Shown here: one piece after another, positions 9,267-18,072 of the stretch
Numbering within the stretch: position 1 is the stretch's first letter
Layout: each line of letters starts with the position of its first letter
Origin: Sphingomonas sp.
GTDB taxonomy: Bacteria > Pseudomonadota > Alphaproteobacteria > Sphingomonadales > Sphingomonadaceae
NCBI GenBank assembly: GCA_003248865.1
Contig: QFPK01000001.1
Span: 248,001 to 312,000, forward strand
Direction of reading: 5' to 3'
DNA: 64,000 nt
Position numbers and translations under genes: made by a program
The notes under the pieces: model-generated
Told to the model about the DNA's origin: nothing
Seen by the model: only the letters and a program-made list of their open reading frames with translations
The model's database searches: none

Positions 9267-10076
9267 TCAGCGGCTGGGGCGATAGCCGGCTTCTTCCGAC
9301 AGGCGGCGGCACACGGCGGCCAGATCGTGCAGTGCGGGATGGTCCGGCCCCAGTGTCGGGTCAGGGCCGGTCAGGCTGAGCACGGCCACCACATTGGCCT
9401 GCAGGTCCAATATGGGGCAGGCGATGGCGCGGAGCCCCGGGGACACATCGACGTCGTTGATGGCAAAGCCCGCCTTGCGGATGTTTGCCGCAGTCCGCGC
9501 GACTTCCTCCGGCGTGCGGGGCGTGGAGGGCGTGAGCATGTAGCGGCTGCCTTGCACCAGTTCGCGCTCGACCATCTCGCGGGTGGTCTCCTCCGGCATA
9601 TAGGCCAGAAACACCAGACCGGACGGCGAGCGCAGCAGGGGAAGGACCGTTCCGAGCGCCAGCGTCAGGATCACCGGCGGGCTGGATTGCTGCAGCCGCA
9701 CAATGGTGGGGCCCTGATCGCCGAACACGCTGGCAATCCCCAGCAGGCCGCTGTCATGCGCGAGCCGCTTCAGTTCGGGCTTGGCCATTTCCAGAATGTC
9801 GATGCGCGACAGCGCCGCAAGCCCGATCCGCAATGCCAGCCGGCCGAGATCATAGCGACTCGAATCCGGATCCTGCCGCAGCAGCCCGGCCCGCACGAAA
9901 CTGGCGAGATAGCGATGCACATTACTGGACGCCATGCCGACGGACTCGCTGATCGCCTTCAGCGGCAGCGCCTCGTCCGAGGCGGCCAGCGCCTCCAGAA
10001 TTCGCATGCCGATGTCGATCGACTGCACGCCGCGCCGATTTGCCAGACGTGTATCCTTGCCCGCCTTTGCGGCCAT
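9267..10076 (-). CDS. IclR-family transcriptional regulator
   Basis: 269 residues. The N-terminal winged helix-turn-helix (RRGVQSIDIGMRILEALAASDEALPLKAISESVGMASSNVHRYLASFVRAGLL) is typical of IclR. The C-terminal ligand-binding domain includes GTVLPLLRSPSGLVFLAY and a late segment with RAIACPI near the effector pocket. The start at 10076 (MAAKAGKD) is preceded by GGGGAGCAGGTA. It lies 44 bases downstream of the MFS gene on the same strand, so the two may be cotranscribed. It probably controls the divergent promoter at 11414-11513, where a 5-5-5 palindrome lies. The effector is unknown; aromatic acids or their breakdown products are common for the family. Confidence 0.92.
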   Translation of the reverse strand: MAAKAGKDTRLANRRGVQSIDIGMRILEALAASDEALPLKAISESVGMASSNVHRYLASFVRAGLLRQDPDSSRYDLGRLALRIGLAALSRIDILEMAKPELKRLAHDSGLLGIASVFGDQGPTIVRLQQSSPPVILTLALGTVLPLLRSPSGLVFLAYMPEETTREMVERELVQGSRYMLTPSTPRTPEEVARTAANIRKAGFAINDVDVSPGLRAIACPILDLQANVVAVLSLTGPDPTLGPDHPALHDLAAVCRRLSEEAGYRPSR

Positions 10077-10120
10077 TACCTGCTCCCCATGATCGTGCCG
10101 GTCGCGGCCGGATAGCGAGG

Positions 10121-11413
10121 CTAGACGGTCGGTGTCGAGCCGTCGATGTCCTGCGGGGCCTGCACGCAGAAAAGTGCGATCAGACCGACAACCCCTGCCA
10201 CGGCCATCACGGCCGCCAGCGCCGGAGCCAGGCCCCCTGCCATCCGCGCGGACAACAGGGCGACGGCCACGGGGCCAAGGCTGAGCCCGATCAGATTGCC
10301 GACCATCAGGTTGATGCCGGAGACCAGGCCGCGCATGCGGCCCGGCGTGGCGAACTGAAGCGCGGTGGGCGGCAGGCCGAGCATGCCGGTCGAGAAGAAG
10401 CCGATCGCCCCAAGCAGGACCACCGCCGCGTTCAGATCGCCGACAAAGGGAAGCACAAGTGCCAGGCCGATCGCACAGAGGAAGGCGGCCGACATCACCC
10501 TGAGCGGCGCCAGGGCGCCCATCTTGAGCGCGATGCGGTCGACGACCCAGCCGGCCAGCAGCGGCCCGCCTATCCCTGCGACCAGCATCGCGGTTCCAAA
10601 GCGCATGCCGGCCTCGCCCGGGGTCAGGCCGAAGCCGCGGATCAGGTGCGAAGGGGCCCAGGCCATAAAGGCGTAAAGCAGGGTGGCGAGCGCCGCATAG
10701 GCCAGGAAGGTCCAGCCATAGAAGCTCCGCTGAGCCGCGATATGCCCCAGCACATGCCGCACCGGCAAACGCGGGCCTGGGTCGCGGCGCGGAGGCTCGA
10801 TCACGAACAGCAGCACCAGTCCGGCGAGCAGAAGCCCCGGCAGGCCAACCGCCAGCAGCGTCAGACGCCACGGCATCATCGCGGTGCCCATCGCTTCGAA
10901 CGTCGCATAGAGCCAGCCGCCGCCGATCAGCGCCAAACCGGAGCCCAGCGCGCCGCCGGCCGTGTAGATCGCGATGGCCCGGGCCAGGCGTTCGCGCCGC
11001 AGACCGTCCGCAAACAGGGAATAGGCCACCGGGGTCAGCGCCGCCTCGCCCACGCCCACGCCGATGCGGGCAGCCGCGATGGACAGGAAGTTGGTCGCCA
11101 GCCCGGTGAGCGCGGTGCAGGCGCTCCAGAATGCGATTGCTGCAGCTGCCAGTTTCCGGCGGCTCATCACGTCGGCCAGGCGACCGAGCGGCGCGCCGGC
11201 TGTGGCATAGAGGATCGCGAACGCCGGCCCCTGGATCAGTGCGATTTCCAGGTCGCTGAGCCCCAGATCCGCGCGGATCGGATCGACCAGCAGGTTGATG
11301 ACCAGCCGATCCACCACCGAAAAGACATAGCAGAGGGTGAGGATCCCCACCGTAACCCACATGCGCAGATCGCTCTGGGTGGAGGGGAGCCCGGACGTCT
11401 CTCTGTCTGTCAT
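10121..11413 (-). CDS. MFS transporter (spinster-like subfamily)
   Basis: Major facilitator of about 430 residues with 12 predicted membrane segments. The loop motif GRLADVMSRRKLAAAA after segment 2 is the MFS signature A region. The N-terminal LCYVFSVVDRLVINLLVDPIRADLGLSD matches the spinster-like group, often found beside catabolic genes in sphingomonads. ATGs at 11413 and 11431 both lie within an 18-bp tandem repeat, so the exact start is uncertain; 11413 (MTDRETSG) is used here. It is divergent from the racemase gene and precedes the IclR gene. Substrate unknown, probably an organic anion handled by this locus. Confidence 0.85.
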   Translation of the reverse strand: MTDRETSGLPSTQSDLRMWVTVGILTLCYVFSVVDRLVINLLVDPIRADLGLSDLEIALIQGPAFAILYATAGAPLGRLADVMSRRKLAAAAIAFWSACTALTGLATNFLSIAAARIGVGVGEAALTPVAYSLFADGLRRERLARAIAIYTAGGALGSGLALIGGGWLYATFEAMGTAMMPWRLTLLAVGLPGLLLAGLVLLFVIEPPRRDPGPRLPVRHVLGHIAAQRSFYGWTFLAYAALATLLYAFMAWAPSHLIRGFGLTPGEAGMRFGTAMLVAGIGGPLLAGWVVDRIALKMGALAPLRVMSAAFLCAIGLALVLPFVGDLNAAVVLLGAIGFFSTGMLGLPPTALQFATPGRMRGLVSGINLMVGNLIGLSLGPVAVALLSARMAGGLAPALAAVMAVAGVVGLIALFCVQAPQDIDGSTPTV

Positions 11414-11443
11414 GCTGATCCCGCCTGTCATGCTGATCCCGTC
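11408..11443. repeat. Imperfect 18-bp tandem repeat over the MFS start
   Basis: Two 18-base units, CTGTCATGCTGATCCCGC and the same with a final T, lie head to tail across the 5' end of the MFS gene. Each contributes a potential ATG start on the reverse strand, which makes the translation start ambiguous. Confidence 0.8.
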
Positions 11444-11480
11444 TGTTCTCGAGGAAATCAGGGTCGAAAATTTGCTACTG

Positions 11481-11495
11481 GACAATACATTTGTC
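11481..11495. promoter_or_regulatory. Candidate IclR operator palindrome
   Basis: GACAA-TACAT-TTGTC is a perfect 5-bp inverted repeat with a 5-base spacer, located between the divergent MFS and racemase starts, 19 bases before the racemase ATG. IclR regulators commonly bind short palindromes in such divergent regions. Assignment to the neighbouring regulator is inference. Confidence 0.45.
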
Positions 11496-11513
11496 AATGA
11501 GCAATATGACGCC

Positions 11514-12272
11514 ATGACGAACCCCGGTTCTCACCTTCCTGTCACAACTGTCCAGCCGCCCCGACTGGGCCTGATCGGCGGCATGAGCTGGCGATCGACC
11601 GCCGACTATTATGCGCGGATCAACCTGGCATCAGAATCGCGGCGCGGCGCCCACCGCAACGTTGCGACGCTTGTCGATACGCTGGAATTCGCCCCGCTTC
11701 TGGAAGCTGGCGGGCGGGGCGCCTGGGACGAAGTTACCGCCGCGGTCGTCGCCGCCGGCAGACGGCTGGAGGCAGCCGGTTGCACGGCGGCGGCACTGAC
11801 CTCGGTGACCGCGCACCGCTGTCATGCCGAGCTGGAAGCGGCGTTGGGGATCACGGTGCCGCATATCCTGGACCCGGCGGCGGCCTATCTGGCCGCGCAC
11901 GGGTTAACACGCGTCGGTCTGCTGGGCACTTCGCGAATGCTCTCGGCGCCCGCCGTTCAGGCACGTTTGTCGGGCGGGGGCGCGCGGGCCGTCGTGGTGC
12001 CCGACGCGGCGGTACAGGCCGACCTGGATCGGCTGATTCTGGACCGGCTGACCCAGGGGCGGGTCGATGCTGCCGGCAGGTGGCTTCTGGAGGCCGCGGC
12101 GGCCGCGCTGCGCCGCGACGGCGTGCAGGCCATCCTGCTTGCATGCACCGAACTGCCGCTTCTGCTGCAGCCGGAGCGGCCCGGCATGGCCGACATGATC
12201 GATGCTGTCGCACTGCATGTCGACCATCTCTGTGAACTCGTTACCGACGAAATGACGGACAAACCATCATGA
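11514..12272 (+). CDS. Aspartate/glutamate racemase-family protein
   Basis: 252-residue cytosolic enzyme of the Asp/Glu/hydantoin racemase fold. The N-terminal LGLIGGMSWRSTADYYARIN is the family signature. The second catalytic cysteine is present in ILLACTELPLLL (Cys211), while the first position, usually CN-T-x-H, reads TSVTAH with Ser97 in place of Cys. Single-Cys enzymes such as E. coli YgeA (Thr/Cys pair) are known and act on L-Asp/L-Glu. The ATG at 11514 is preferred; upstream in-frame codons overlap the divergent promoter. It overlaps the next gene by four bases (ATGA). Role in the pathway unknown. Confidence 0.8.
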   Translation: MTNPGSHLPVTTVQPPRLGLIGGMSWRSTADYYARINLASESRRGAHRNVATLVDTLEFAPLLEAGGRGAWDEVTAAVVAAGRRLEAAGCTAAALTSVTAHRCHAELEAALGITVPHILDPAAAYLAAHGLTRVGLLGTSRMLSAPAVQARLSGGGARAVVVPDAAVQADLDRLILDRLTQGRVDAAGRWLLEAAAAALRRDGVQAILLACTELPLLLQPERPGMADMIDAVALHVDHLCELVTDEMTDKPS

Positions 12273-13123
12273 CATCTTCTGCAACGGCCCGAATCGACCA
12301 TCTGCTGACCTATGTGCCCGATCTGGAGGCAGCCGCAGACCTGTTCCAGCGCATGGGCTTCCATCTCTCCCCTCTCAGCCGGATCGAGCAGATGGGTGTC
12401 GCCAACCGCATGGCGCTGATGCGGCCACAAAGCCCGGGGCAGGCCAGTTACATCGAGCTGATGTCGCCCTATGAGCCCGCGCGCCTGCCACCGCCGCTGC
12501 AGCCCGTTCTTTCCGGCGGGCCCGGCATCGGTTCAATGGTGTTGGTGGCCGACGATGTCTCCGGCTTCCGGACCAGCGTGCTGGCGCAGGGATTTGAATG
12601 CGCGCCGCCCGCGCATGTCACGCGGGAGTGGAAGATTCCAGGCGAGCCATCTGTCTTCCCCGAATTCGACGTGATGCTGCCGGTGGAGGCGCCGCTGAGG
12701 TTCAACGCCTGCAAATACTACAACCTGCACCTTTATCTGCGCGAGGACTGGACCGCGCACCCCAATGGCGCGATTCGCCTGCTGAAGGTGCTGGCGGTGG
12801 CGGACGATCCTGCCGATCTCGATTTCTTCGCATCCCTGTTCGGGCAGCCGGGCGTGGTGCAGGCCGATGGCTCTCTGCTGTTGCCTTCGGGTGAAATCGC
12901 ACTGGAGATCATCCCGGCCGACGGCCTGAAATCGCGTTTCGGCATCGAGCCGGATGGCCGCGCACCCGGCTATCTTGGCTATGAGATCGAAGTGGAATCG
13001 CTGCAGAAGCTGAGAACGCAGCTGCAGGCAGGCGGTGTTCCCTTCCAGGATGGCGACGGGCTGATCTCGATCACGCCCGACACCGGACTGGGCAATCTGA
13101 TCCTGTTCTCAGAGGCGGCTTAA
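12269..13123 (+). CDS. Glyoxalase-like (VOC superfamily) protein
   Basis: 284 residues in two VOC-type halves. The N-terminal ARIDHLLTYVPDLEAAADLFQRMGF has the metal-ligand His of the fold, and the second half resumes around LLKVLAVADDPADLDFFASLFG. The family covers glyoxalases, extradiol dioxygenases and metal-dependent lyases; the arrangement resembles the glyoxalase-like PF13468 group rather than a classical type I extradiol dioxygenase. It is translationally coupled to the racemase (ATGA overlap) and followed 50 bases later by the acylase gene. Function not assignable from the sequence. Confidence 0.68.
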   Translation: MTSSATARIDHLLTYVPDLEAAADLFQRMGFHLSPLSRIEQMGVANRMALMRPQSPGQASYIELMSPYEPARLPPPLQPVLSGGPGIGSMVLVADDVSGFRTSVLAQGFECAPPAHVTREWKIPGEPSVFPEFDVMLPVEAPLRFNACKYYNLHLYLREDWTAHPNGAIRLLKVLAVADDPADLDFFASLFGQPGVVQADGSLLLPSGEIALEIIPADGLKSRFGIEPDGRAPGYLGYEIEVESLQKLRTQLQAGGVPFQDGDGLISITPDTGLGNLILFSEAA

Positions 13124-13173
13124 CCCGCTGCCGAAATGTCGATCCAACAGTTGAACTATCGAGGGGATTTTGA

Positions 13174-15489
13174 ATGCGACTCCCGTCAACGGTCTTCAGA
13201 TACTGCACCCTGGCCCTGCTGCCGGCTACGTTCGCCGCAGGTTCTGCTTCCGCGCAGGCCAGCGGAGAGGTGGAAATCCGCTGGAGCAAATATGGCGTGC
13301 CGCATGTGAAGGCTGCCGACTATGAGAGTCTTGGTTTCGGTTATGGCTATGCGCTGGCGCGGGACAGGCTGTGCGAACTGACCGGGCGTGCGCTGACCTT
13401 CCGGGGCGAGCGTTCGCGCTGGTACGGCCCGGACGAGAAGATCACCGTGGGCTTCCTCACATCCACAAACCTGACGTCGGATCTCGTCTATCGCACCCAG
13501 CTTCCCGAAGAGCGGGTGCAGGCGGCGGTCGACGCCCTGCAGCCGCGCACGAAAACCTATCTTCGCGGCTTCGTCGCCGGCATCAACCACTATGCGGCGA
13601 CAACGCCCGAGGCCGAGCGCAACAAGCTCTGCAACACCGCCAAGACGCCGGTATTCCGTGAAACCGATATCGCCCGCTCGCTGATGTCGCTGGGGGTGAT
13701 CTATCGCGGCATCGAAGTCGCGCCGCACACCCAGGCCTCGTCGGCCGCGTGGAAGGATGCGGGCACGACGCTCAGCAGCGATCTCAGCCATGTCGATCCG
13801 ATTTCGGTCGATGCCGGGTTCGGCAGCAACGCCTGGGCCTATGGCGGCGATGTGGTGAAGAGCGACGGCGCGATGATGTTCGCCAGCCCGCATTCCAGCT
13901 GGCAGCAGCGGGAAAACCAGCTGCGCCTGCTGCTGCACCAGGTCCAGCTGACGATTCCCGGCGAGCTGGACATCGCCGGCGCTTCCTTCTGGAGCTTCCC
14001 GCTGCCGCTGGTGGGCTATAACAAGGATGTTGCCTGGACGATCCTGGATGCAATGCAGAGCGTAACGCCCCAGGTGCGCCAGAAGATGAAGATCGACACG
14101 TCCGGCGCCCGGCCGACCTATCTGATGGATGGCGTTCCCCGTCCGTTGGATATCCGGCAGATTCCGATTGAGATCAGGGCAGCGGACGGCAGCGTCTCGA
14201 CGAAGAACTTCCCCTTCGCCTTCACCGAGCTTGGGCCGATCTACAAGCTGCCCGAAGGCCCGGGTCGGCCGGGAGGCTGGTATGCCTTCACCGATTCCAA
14301 TCAGGAGGGCGCGCGCGGGCTGGATCAGTTCCTGCACGTGGCCCATGCCCGGAACGCAGGCGAGTTTGTCAGCGCCGTGGAGAACAACCGGGGTATCGCC
14401 TCTCACCTGATGGCGGCGGACCGGCATGGTGAAGTGGCCTTCGTGGAATCGGTGCGAGTGCTCGCTGCCACCGACGAGGAGCTGAAAGCCTGCCATCTCG
14501 GCACCGACGCAGCGGCCTTCAACACGCTGGACGGCTCGAAGCGGGCCTGTTCCTTCCGGGATGCGGAAGGCAAGCCGCTGCTGACCCCGAACGCGGAGTA
14601 TCCGACGATCAAGACCAGGGGCATCATCAACAACACCAACAACAGCTACAAATACACCGAGTTCGGCGTGGTCCAGAAAAACCACAAGCGGCTGTTCGGG
14701 CATCCTGAGGTGCCGGAATACAATATCCGCCTCATCATGTCGGCGCGCCGATTGAAGGAGATCAGTGCCGACGGTGTCGTGACGCCCGAGGAAGCGAAGG
14801 ACCTGGTCTTCGACGACCGCAACTTCGCTGCCGAGGAATGGCTGACCGACATTCTGAAACTGTGCGAAGGCGCTGCCGATGCCGATGTGAAGACAGGTTG
14901 TGACATCCTCGCCAAATGGGACAGGACGAACAATGCAGACAGCCGGGGTGCCCTGCTGTTCCATCAGTTCTGGGCCCATGCTGCGCGCATCCCCTCCGTG
15001 ATGCTGACGACCAACCCGACGGACCTGCAGCTGAAGCGGCCGCTTGGCATCACGCCTAAGACTGCTCCGGCGATCGTCGAGGCCATTGGCGCTGCGGTCA
15101 GGGATCTGCGCGAATTCGGCTTCACCCCCGATGCGCGCTGGGGCGAGGCGTTGTTCGCGACGACAGCAAATGGCCCGATCCCGCTTCATGGCGGTTCCTA
15201 CGCGGAAGGCATCATGAACGGCGAGCATCCGGCGCCTTTGGCCAAGGGCGGCTTCCCCTCGATCCTGTTCGGCACCGCCTATGCGCAGATGGTGCGGTGG
15301 GAAAAGGGCAAGCTGCTGGCGGATGTGCTGCTGACGCATGGGCAGACCGCTGCGGAATCAGAGGGGCGCACGGCGCAGTTGAAGCTGTTCGCCGACAAAC
15401 AGCTCTATCGCAAGCCGTTCACGCCAGAGGATCTGGAGAAGGAAGGCTTTGTGGAAACGCTGGTGCTTCGCCCGCAGCTCAGTAAGTAA
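13174..15489 (+). CDS. Exported penicillin-acylase-family (Ntn) amidohydrolase
   Basis: 771-residue precursor with a signal peptide (cleavage near AGSASAQA). Family members are self-processed into alpha and beta chains. The beta chain starts at the nucleophile Ser218 in DAGFGSNAWAYGGDVV, and the downstream SPHSSWQQRENQ and NTNNSYKY match acylase landmarks. Homologues cleave N-acyl amides such as acyl-homoserine lactones, penicillins or aculeacin. It would act in the periplasm. Placed after the racemase and glyoxalase-like genes and ended by a strong hairpin terminator. In this locus it is a candidate for splitting an amide-linked conjugate; the substrate is not predictable. Confidence 0.88.
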   Translation: MRLPSTVFRYCTLALLPATFAAGSASAQASGEVEIRWSKYGVPHVKAADYESLGFGYGYALARDRLCELTGRALTFRGERSRWYGPDEKITVGFLTSTNLTSDLVYRTQLPEERVQAAVDALQPRTKTYLRGFVAGINHYAATTPEAERNKLCNTAKTPVFRETDIARSLMSLGVIYRGIEVAPHTQASSAAWKDAGTTLSSDLSHVDPISVDAGFGSNAWAYGGDVVKSDGAMMFASPHSSWQQRENQLRLLLHQVQLTIPGELDIAGASFWSFPLPLVGYNKDVAWTILDAMQSVTPQVRQKMKIDTSGARPTYLMDGVPRPLDIRQIPIEIRAADGSVSTKNFPFAFTELGPIYKLPEGPGRPGGWYAFTDSNQEGARGLDQFLHVAHARNAGEFVSAVENNRGIASHLMAADRHGEVAFVESVRVLAATDEELKACHLGTDAAAFNTLDGSKRACSFRDAEGKPLLTPNAEYPTIKTRGIINNTNNSYKYTEFGVVQKNHKRLFGHPEVPEYNIRLIMSARRLKEISADGVVTPEEAKDLVFDDRNFAAEEWLTDILKLCEGAADADVKTGCDILAKWDRTNNADSRGALLFHQFWAHAARIPSVMLTTNPTDLQLKRPLGITPKTAPAIVEAIGAAVRDLREFGFTPDARWGEALFATTANGPIPLHGGSYAEGIMNGEHPAPLAKGGFPSILFGTAYAQMVRWEKGKLLADVLLTHGQTAAESEGRTAQLKLFADKQLYRKPFTPEDLEKEGFVETLVLRPQLSK

Positions 15490-15496
15490 CCTGGGC

Positions 15497-15540
15497 GCCC
15501 GCCAGGCCCGGATGAACCGGGCCCGGCGGGCGTTGTCTTT
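15497..15540 (+). terminator. Rho-independent terminator after the acylase gene
   Basis: A 15-bp stem with one mismatch (left arm 15497-15511, right arm 15517-15531), a 5-base ATGAA loop and a T-rich tail (TTGTCTTT). It lies 7 bases after the acylase stop codon. Confidence 0.8.
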
Positions 15541-15617
15541 CCTGCTCTGCTGCGTGAATGCTGCGCCTGATGCTGCAGCGGACATCCCCGCCGACAACGC
15601 CCGGAACTATCCTGTGA

Positions 15618-17348
15618 TCAACGCCGCTCGAACACCCGGCGCCCGTGCGAGAAGGTCATGTCGACCACAACGCCGTCCAGACCGTCACTGGAGCCCGCGC
15701 TGGATGGCAGATTGATGGCGCGGTTCAGCACCACGATATCGGCGACCTTGCCTGCCTCCAGCGTGCCCAGATTCTTCTCCGCATTGATGGCAAAGGCGGC
15801 ATTGCGCGTGTAGGCGGCCAGGATGGTGGGCAAGTCCACCCGCTCTGCCGGTTCCAGCACCGGCGCGTCGGGGGCGACGCGCCGGGTCATGGCGTGGCGC
15901 ATCGCCTGCAGCGGATCGTCGGTGGAAACGGGCCAGTCGCTGCTGCCGGTCAGCGTGGCGCCGGCGTCCACCAGGCTGCGAGCTGGATACATGTAGCGGA
16001 AGGTTCGTTCGGAGACGAAGGGCTTCACCGCCTTCACGGTGTAATCGTCGGCGACCGCCCACAGCAGCTGCATGTTGGCAATCACGCCCAGCTCGCGGAA
16101 TCGCGGGAAGTCCGTCGGATCGACGGCCTGCAGGTGGGTGATGGCGTGGCGCCGGTCTCCGGCGCCATTCGCCGCCCGGGCGGCGGCGATGGCATCCAGC
16201 GCGGCACGGGTGGTGTAGTCGCCGATGGAATGAACATGCAGACGGAATCCCATCTGCTCGATACGTGTGACGAAGCGTGCAAATTCGGCGGGGTCGAAGT
16301 AACGTTCGCCCCGGTTGGCTGTCGGCTTGCCTGCGGTGTCGCGATAGGGCTCCAGCATGGCGGCCGTCTGTGTCGGATACTCGATCGCTCCATCCGGCAG
16401 CACCTTCACGGCGCCGATCACCAGCCAGGGGGATTTGCCCTGATAGCGCGCCCGCAGATTTGCGAGCCGTTCATAGGTTTCTGGCTTGTCGGAGATGTCG
16501 GACAACAGCATGGCATGGATGTTGAGCGGCGGCGTGCCGCGCCGGATCTGCTCGGCATAGAGGGCAAGCTCCTCCTCGCCGGCCTTGGGCTCGACGATTG
16601 AGGTAATGCCATGGCTGGAATGCATCGCCTGCGCCTGTGTCAGACGTTGCAGTCGCTCATCTTCAGACAGTTTGGGAATGGCCTTCAAGGCAAGGCTGAT
16701 CGCCGGTGGATCTTTCAGGAAGCCAGTCGCGTTGCCTGCGGAATCCCGTTCGATGATGCCGCCCGGCGGGTTCGGCGTGTCGCGCCCGATATGGGCGGCC
16801 ACCATCGCCTGGCTGTTCACCCAGGCGGTATGATAGTCGCTGCCGCGAAGGATCAACGGACGGTCCGCGACCATCGCGTCCAGGCTTTTGGCTGTCATCA
16901 CAAGACCGGACGGGTTGAGCCCGATTACTTCCAGCCAGCGCCCGGGCTGCGGATGCTGCTTGCGATCCTCGACATCACAGGCGCGCACCCGCGCGGCAAT
17001 GTCCGCAGGTGCCAGCGGGGCGTCGTCCAGCTGGCACTTTCCGAATTCCAGGCTGCCTTCGGCGCTGTGGATATGAGTGTCTATGAAGCCCGGCAGCACC
17101 GCGCGGCCGGCCAGATCGATCACCTGCGTCTTCGCGTCGATCAGCCGCGCGATTTCGGCATCGCTGCCGACTGCGAGGATCCGCCCTTCGCGCACGGCCA
17201 TCGCGGTCGCCTGGCTGCTGTCGGATGACATGGTCAGAATCTGGCCTCCGCGCAGCACCAGATCGGCGCTGTCCGCCGGATCGGAACCACTGCAGCCTGC
17301 CAGCATGGATGCCGCAAGCAGCAGGGCAATGGCGGAGCGCTTCACCAT
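15618..17348 (-). CDS. Exported amidohydrolase (YtcJ-like, amidohydrolase family 3), lipoprotein
   Basis: 576 residues. The N-terminus MVKRSAIALLLAASMLAGC ends in a lipobox (LAGC, Cys19), so it is probably a periplasm-facing lipoprotein. Metal-site motifs are present: FIDTHIHS (His92/His94), LHVHSIGD, HAITHLQ and the late GSSDWPVSTDDPLQAM aspartate. Family members hydrolyse amide or carbamate bonds and some deacylate N-formyl or N-acyl compounds. The start at 17348 has GGAG six bases upstream. It follows the ChuX-like gene on the same strand (overlap or short gap), suggesting one transcript with that gene and perhaps the tannase-type gene upstream. Confidence 0.88.
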   Translation of the reverse strand: MVKRSAIALLLAASMLAGCSGSDPADSADLVLRGGQILTMSSDSSQATAMAVREGRILAVGSDAEIARLIDAKTQVIDLAGRAVLPGFIDTHIHSAEGSLEFGKCQLDDAPLAPADIAARVRACDVEDRKQHPQPGRWLEVIGLNPSGLVMTAKSLDAMVADRPLILRGSDYHTAWVNSQAMVAAHIGRDTPNPPGGIIERDSAGNATGFLKDPPAISLALKAIPKLSEDERLQRLTQAQAMHSSHGITSIVEPKAGEEELALYAEQIRRGTPPLNIHAMLLSDISDKPETYERLANLRARYQGKSPWLVIGAVKVLPDGAIEYPTQTAAMLEPYRDTAGKPTANRGERYFDPAEFARFVTRIEQMGFRLHVHSIGDYTTRAALDAIAAARAANGAGDRRHAITHLQAVDPTDFPRFRELGVIANMQLLWAVADDYTVKAVKPFVSERTFRYMYPARSLVDAGATLTGSSDWPVSTDDPLQAMRHAMTRRVAPDAPVLEPAERVDLPTILAAYTRNAAFAINAEKNLGTLEAGKVADIVVLNRAINLPSSAGSSDGLDGVVVDMTFSHGRRVFERR

Positions 17349-17370
17349 GGTCATCTCCTGTCGGCCGGGT

Positions 17371-18030
17371 TCAGGCACAGGCCCTGGGCATCGCCGCGAT
17401 CAACGCGCGGGTGCGGTCGAAGCCGGCCAGGGCCGCAGGATCGGGCTCGTAATATTTGATCGAGGCATAGACCCCGAACACGTTGTTGCCGTCCCGGTCG
17501 AAGAAGTTGATTCCCCGCGTGCGGTAGCCGGGTTTGTCGGTGGGGATGTCGGTGGCGGTGATGGCGGCGATCTTGCTCAACTGGATGTGCGAATGGATAC
17601 CGCGATCGCCGTCGGCATAGACATCGAGATAGCCGGGGTCGGGTTCGGGCTGGGCCTTCGGCATCGTGCTGTAGAGGGTGAAGGCGTGCTGGCTGGAGGG
17701 CGACACCACCAGCCGCACCATGGTGTCGGCGCCCCAGCCCTCGATCGATTTCCACAGCTCAAGCGCCTGTTTGTCGTCGATCCGGGCCGAAACCTGCATC
17801 TGCGGCCATAGGCCCGTGGCAGCCGCGAACTCCGGCACTTCCACGAAGCGCGAGACAATGGCGATCGGGTCGCCGGGGAATTCGCTGGCTTCCTTGCGAA
17901 CGGCAGTGATCTGGTCGGGCGTGGCGCAGGCCGGGGCGGCTGCGCGGGCAGGGGAGGCGGCCAGCACCGCCACGACGCCGCACAGAATTGACCCGGTCAT
18001 TGCCGCGCGGCGTCGAGCTGTCGATACCAT
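17371..18030 (-). CDS. Exported ChuX/HutX-like protein (paralogue 1)
   Basis: 219 residues with a signal peptide (cleaved near SPARAAA). The C-terminal half (WGADTMVRLVV..., YLDVYADGDRGIHSHIQL, AAITATDIPTD, RTRGINFFDRDGNNVFGVYAS) resembles the haem-carrier ChuX/HutX fold, where GHI-x-L, an Ile-rich strand and a FF-x-x-x-G strand appear in the same order. Known family members are cytosolic, whereas this one is exported. Cys residues near the mature N-terminus (PACAT) and at the very end (RACA) could form a disulfide; both are kept in the paralogue at 36546-37196. It lies between tannase and amidohydrolase genes on the same strand. Function unknown; assignment is moderate. Confidence 0.55.
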   Translation of the reverse strand: MVSTARRRAAMTGSILCGVVAVLAASPARAAAPACATPDQITAVRKEASEFPGDPIAIVSRFVEVPEFAAATGLWPQMQVSARIDDKQALELWKSIEGWGADTMVRLVVSPSSQHAFTLYSTMPKAQPEPDPGYLDVYADGDRGIHSHIQLSKIAAITATDIPTDKPGYRTRGINFFDRDGNNVFGVYASIKYYEPDPAALAGFDRTRALIAAMPRACA

Positions 18031-18072
18031 CTCAATAGTCCTTCAATGCAGTATGTGGGTTGTGATGGCGGC

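Noticed and set aside
9267..11360. Reverse 697-codon frame that seems to fuse a new N-terminal part to the IclR regulator
   Set aside because: The upstream part is the wrong frame of the MFS gene, which is intact in its own frame; the true IclR start is at 10076.
12269..13123. VOC protein as the missing type I extradiol dioxygenase
   Set aside because: The two-domain layout and sequence fit the glyoxalase-like group better; the His/His/Glu set and C-terminal signature of XylE-type enzymes were not found.
13186..15339. Reverse 717-codon open frame opposite the acylase gene
   Set aside because: GC-rich antisense frame with no motifs; the forward frame has a signal peptide and catalytic residues.
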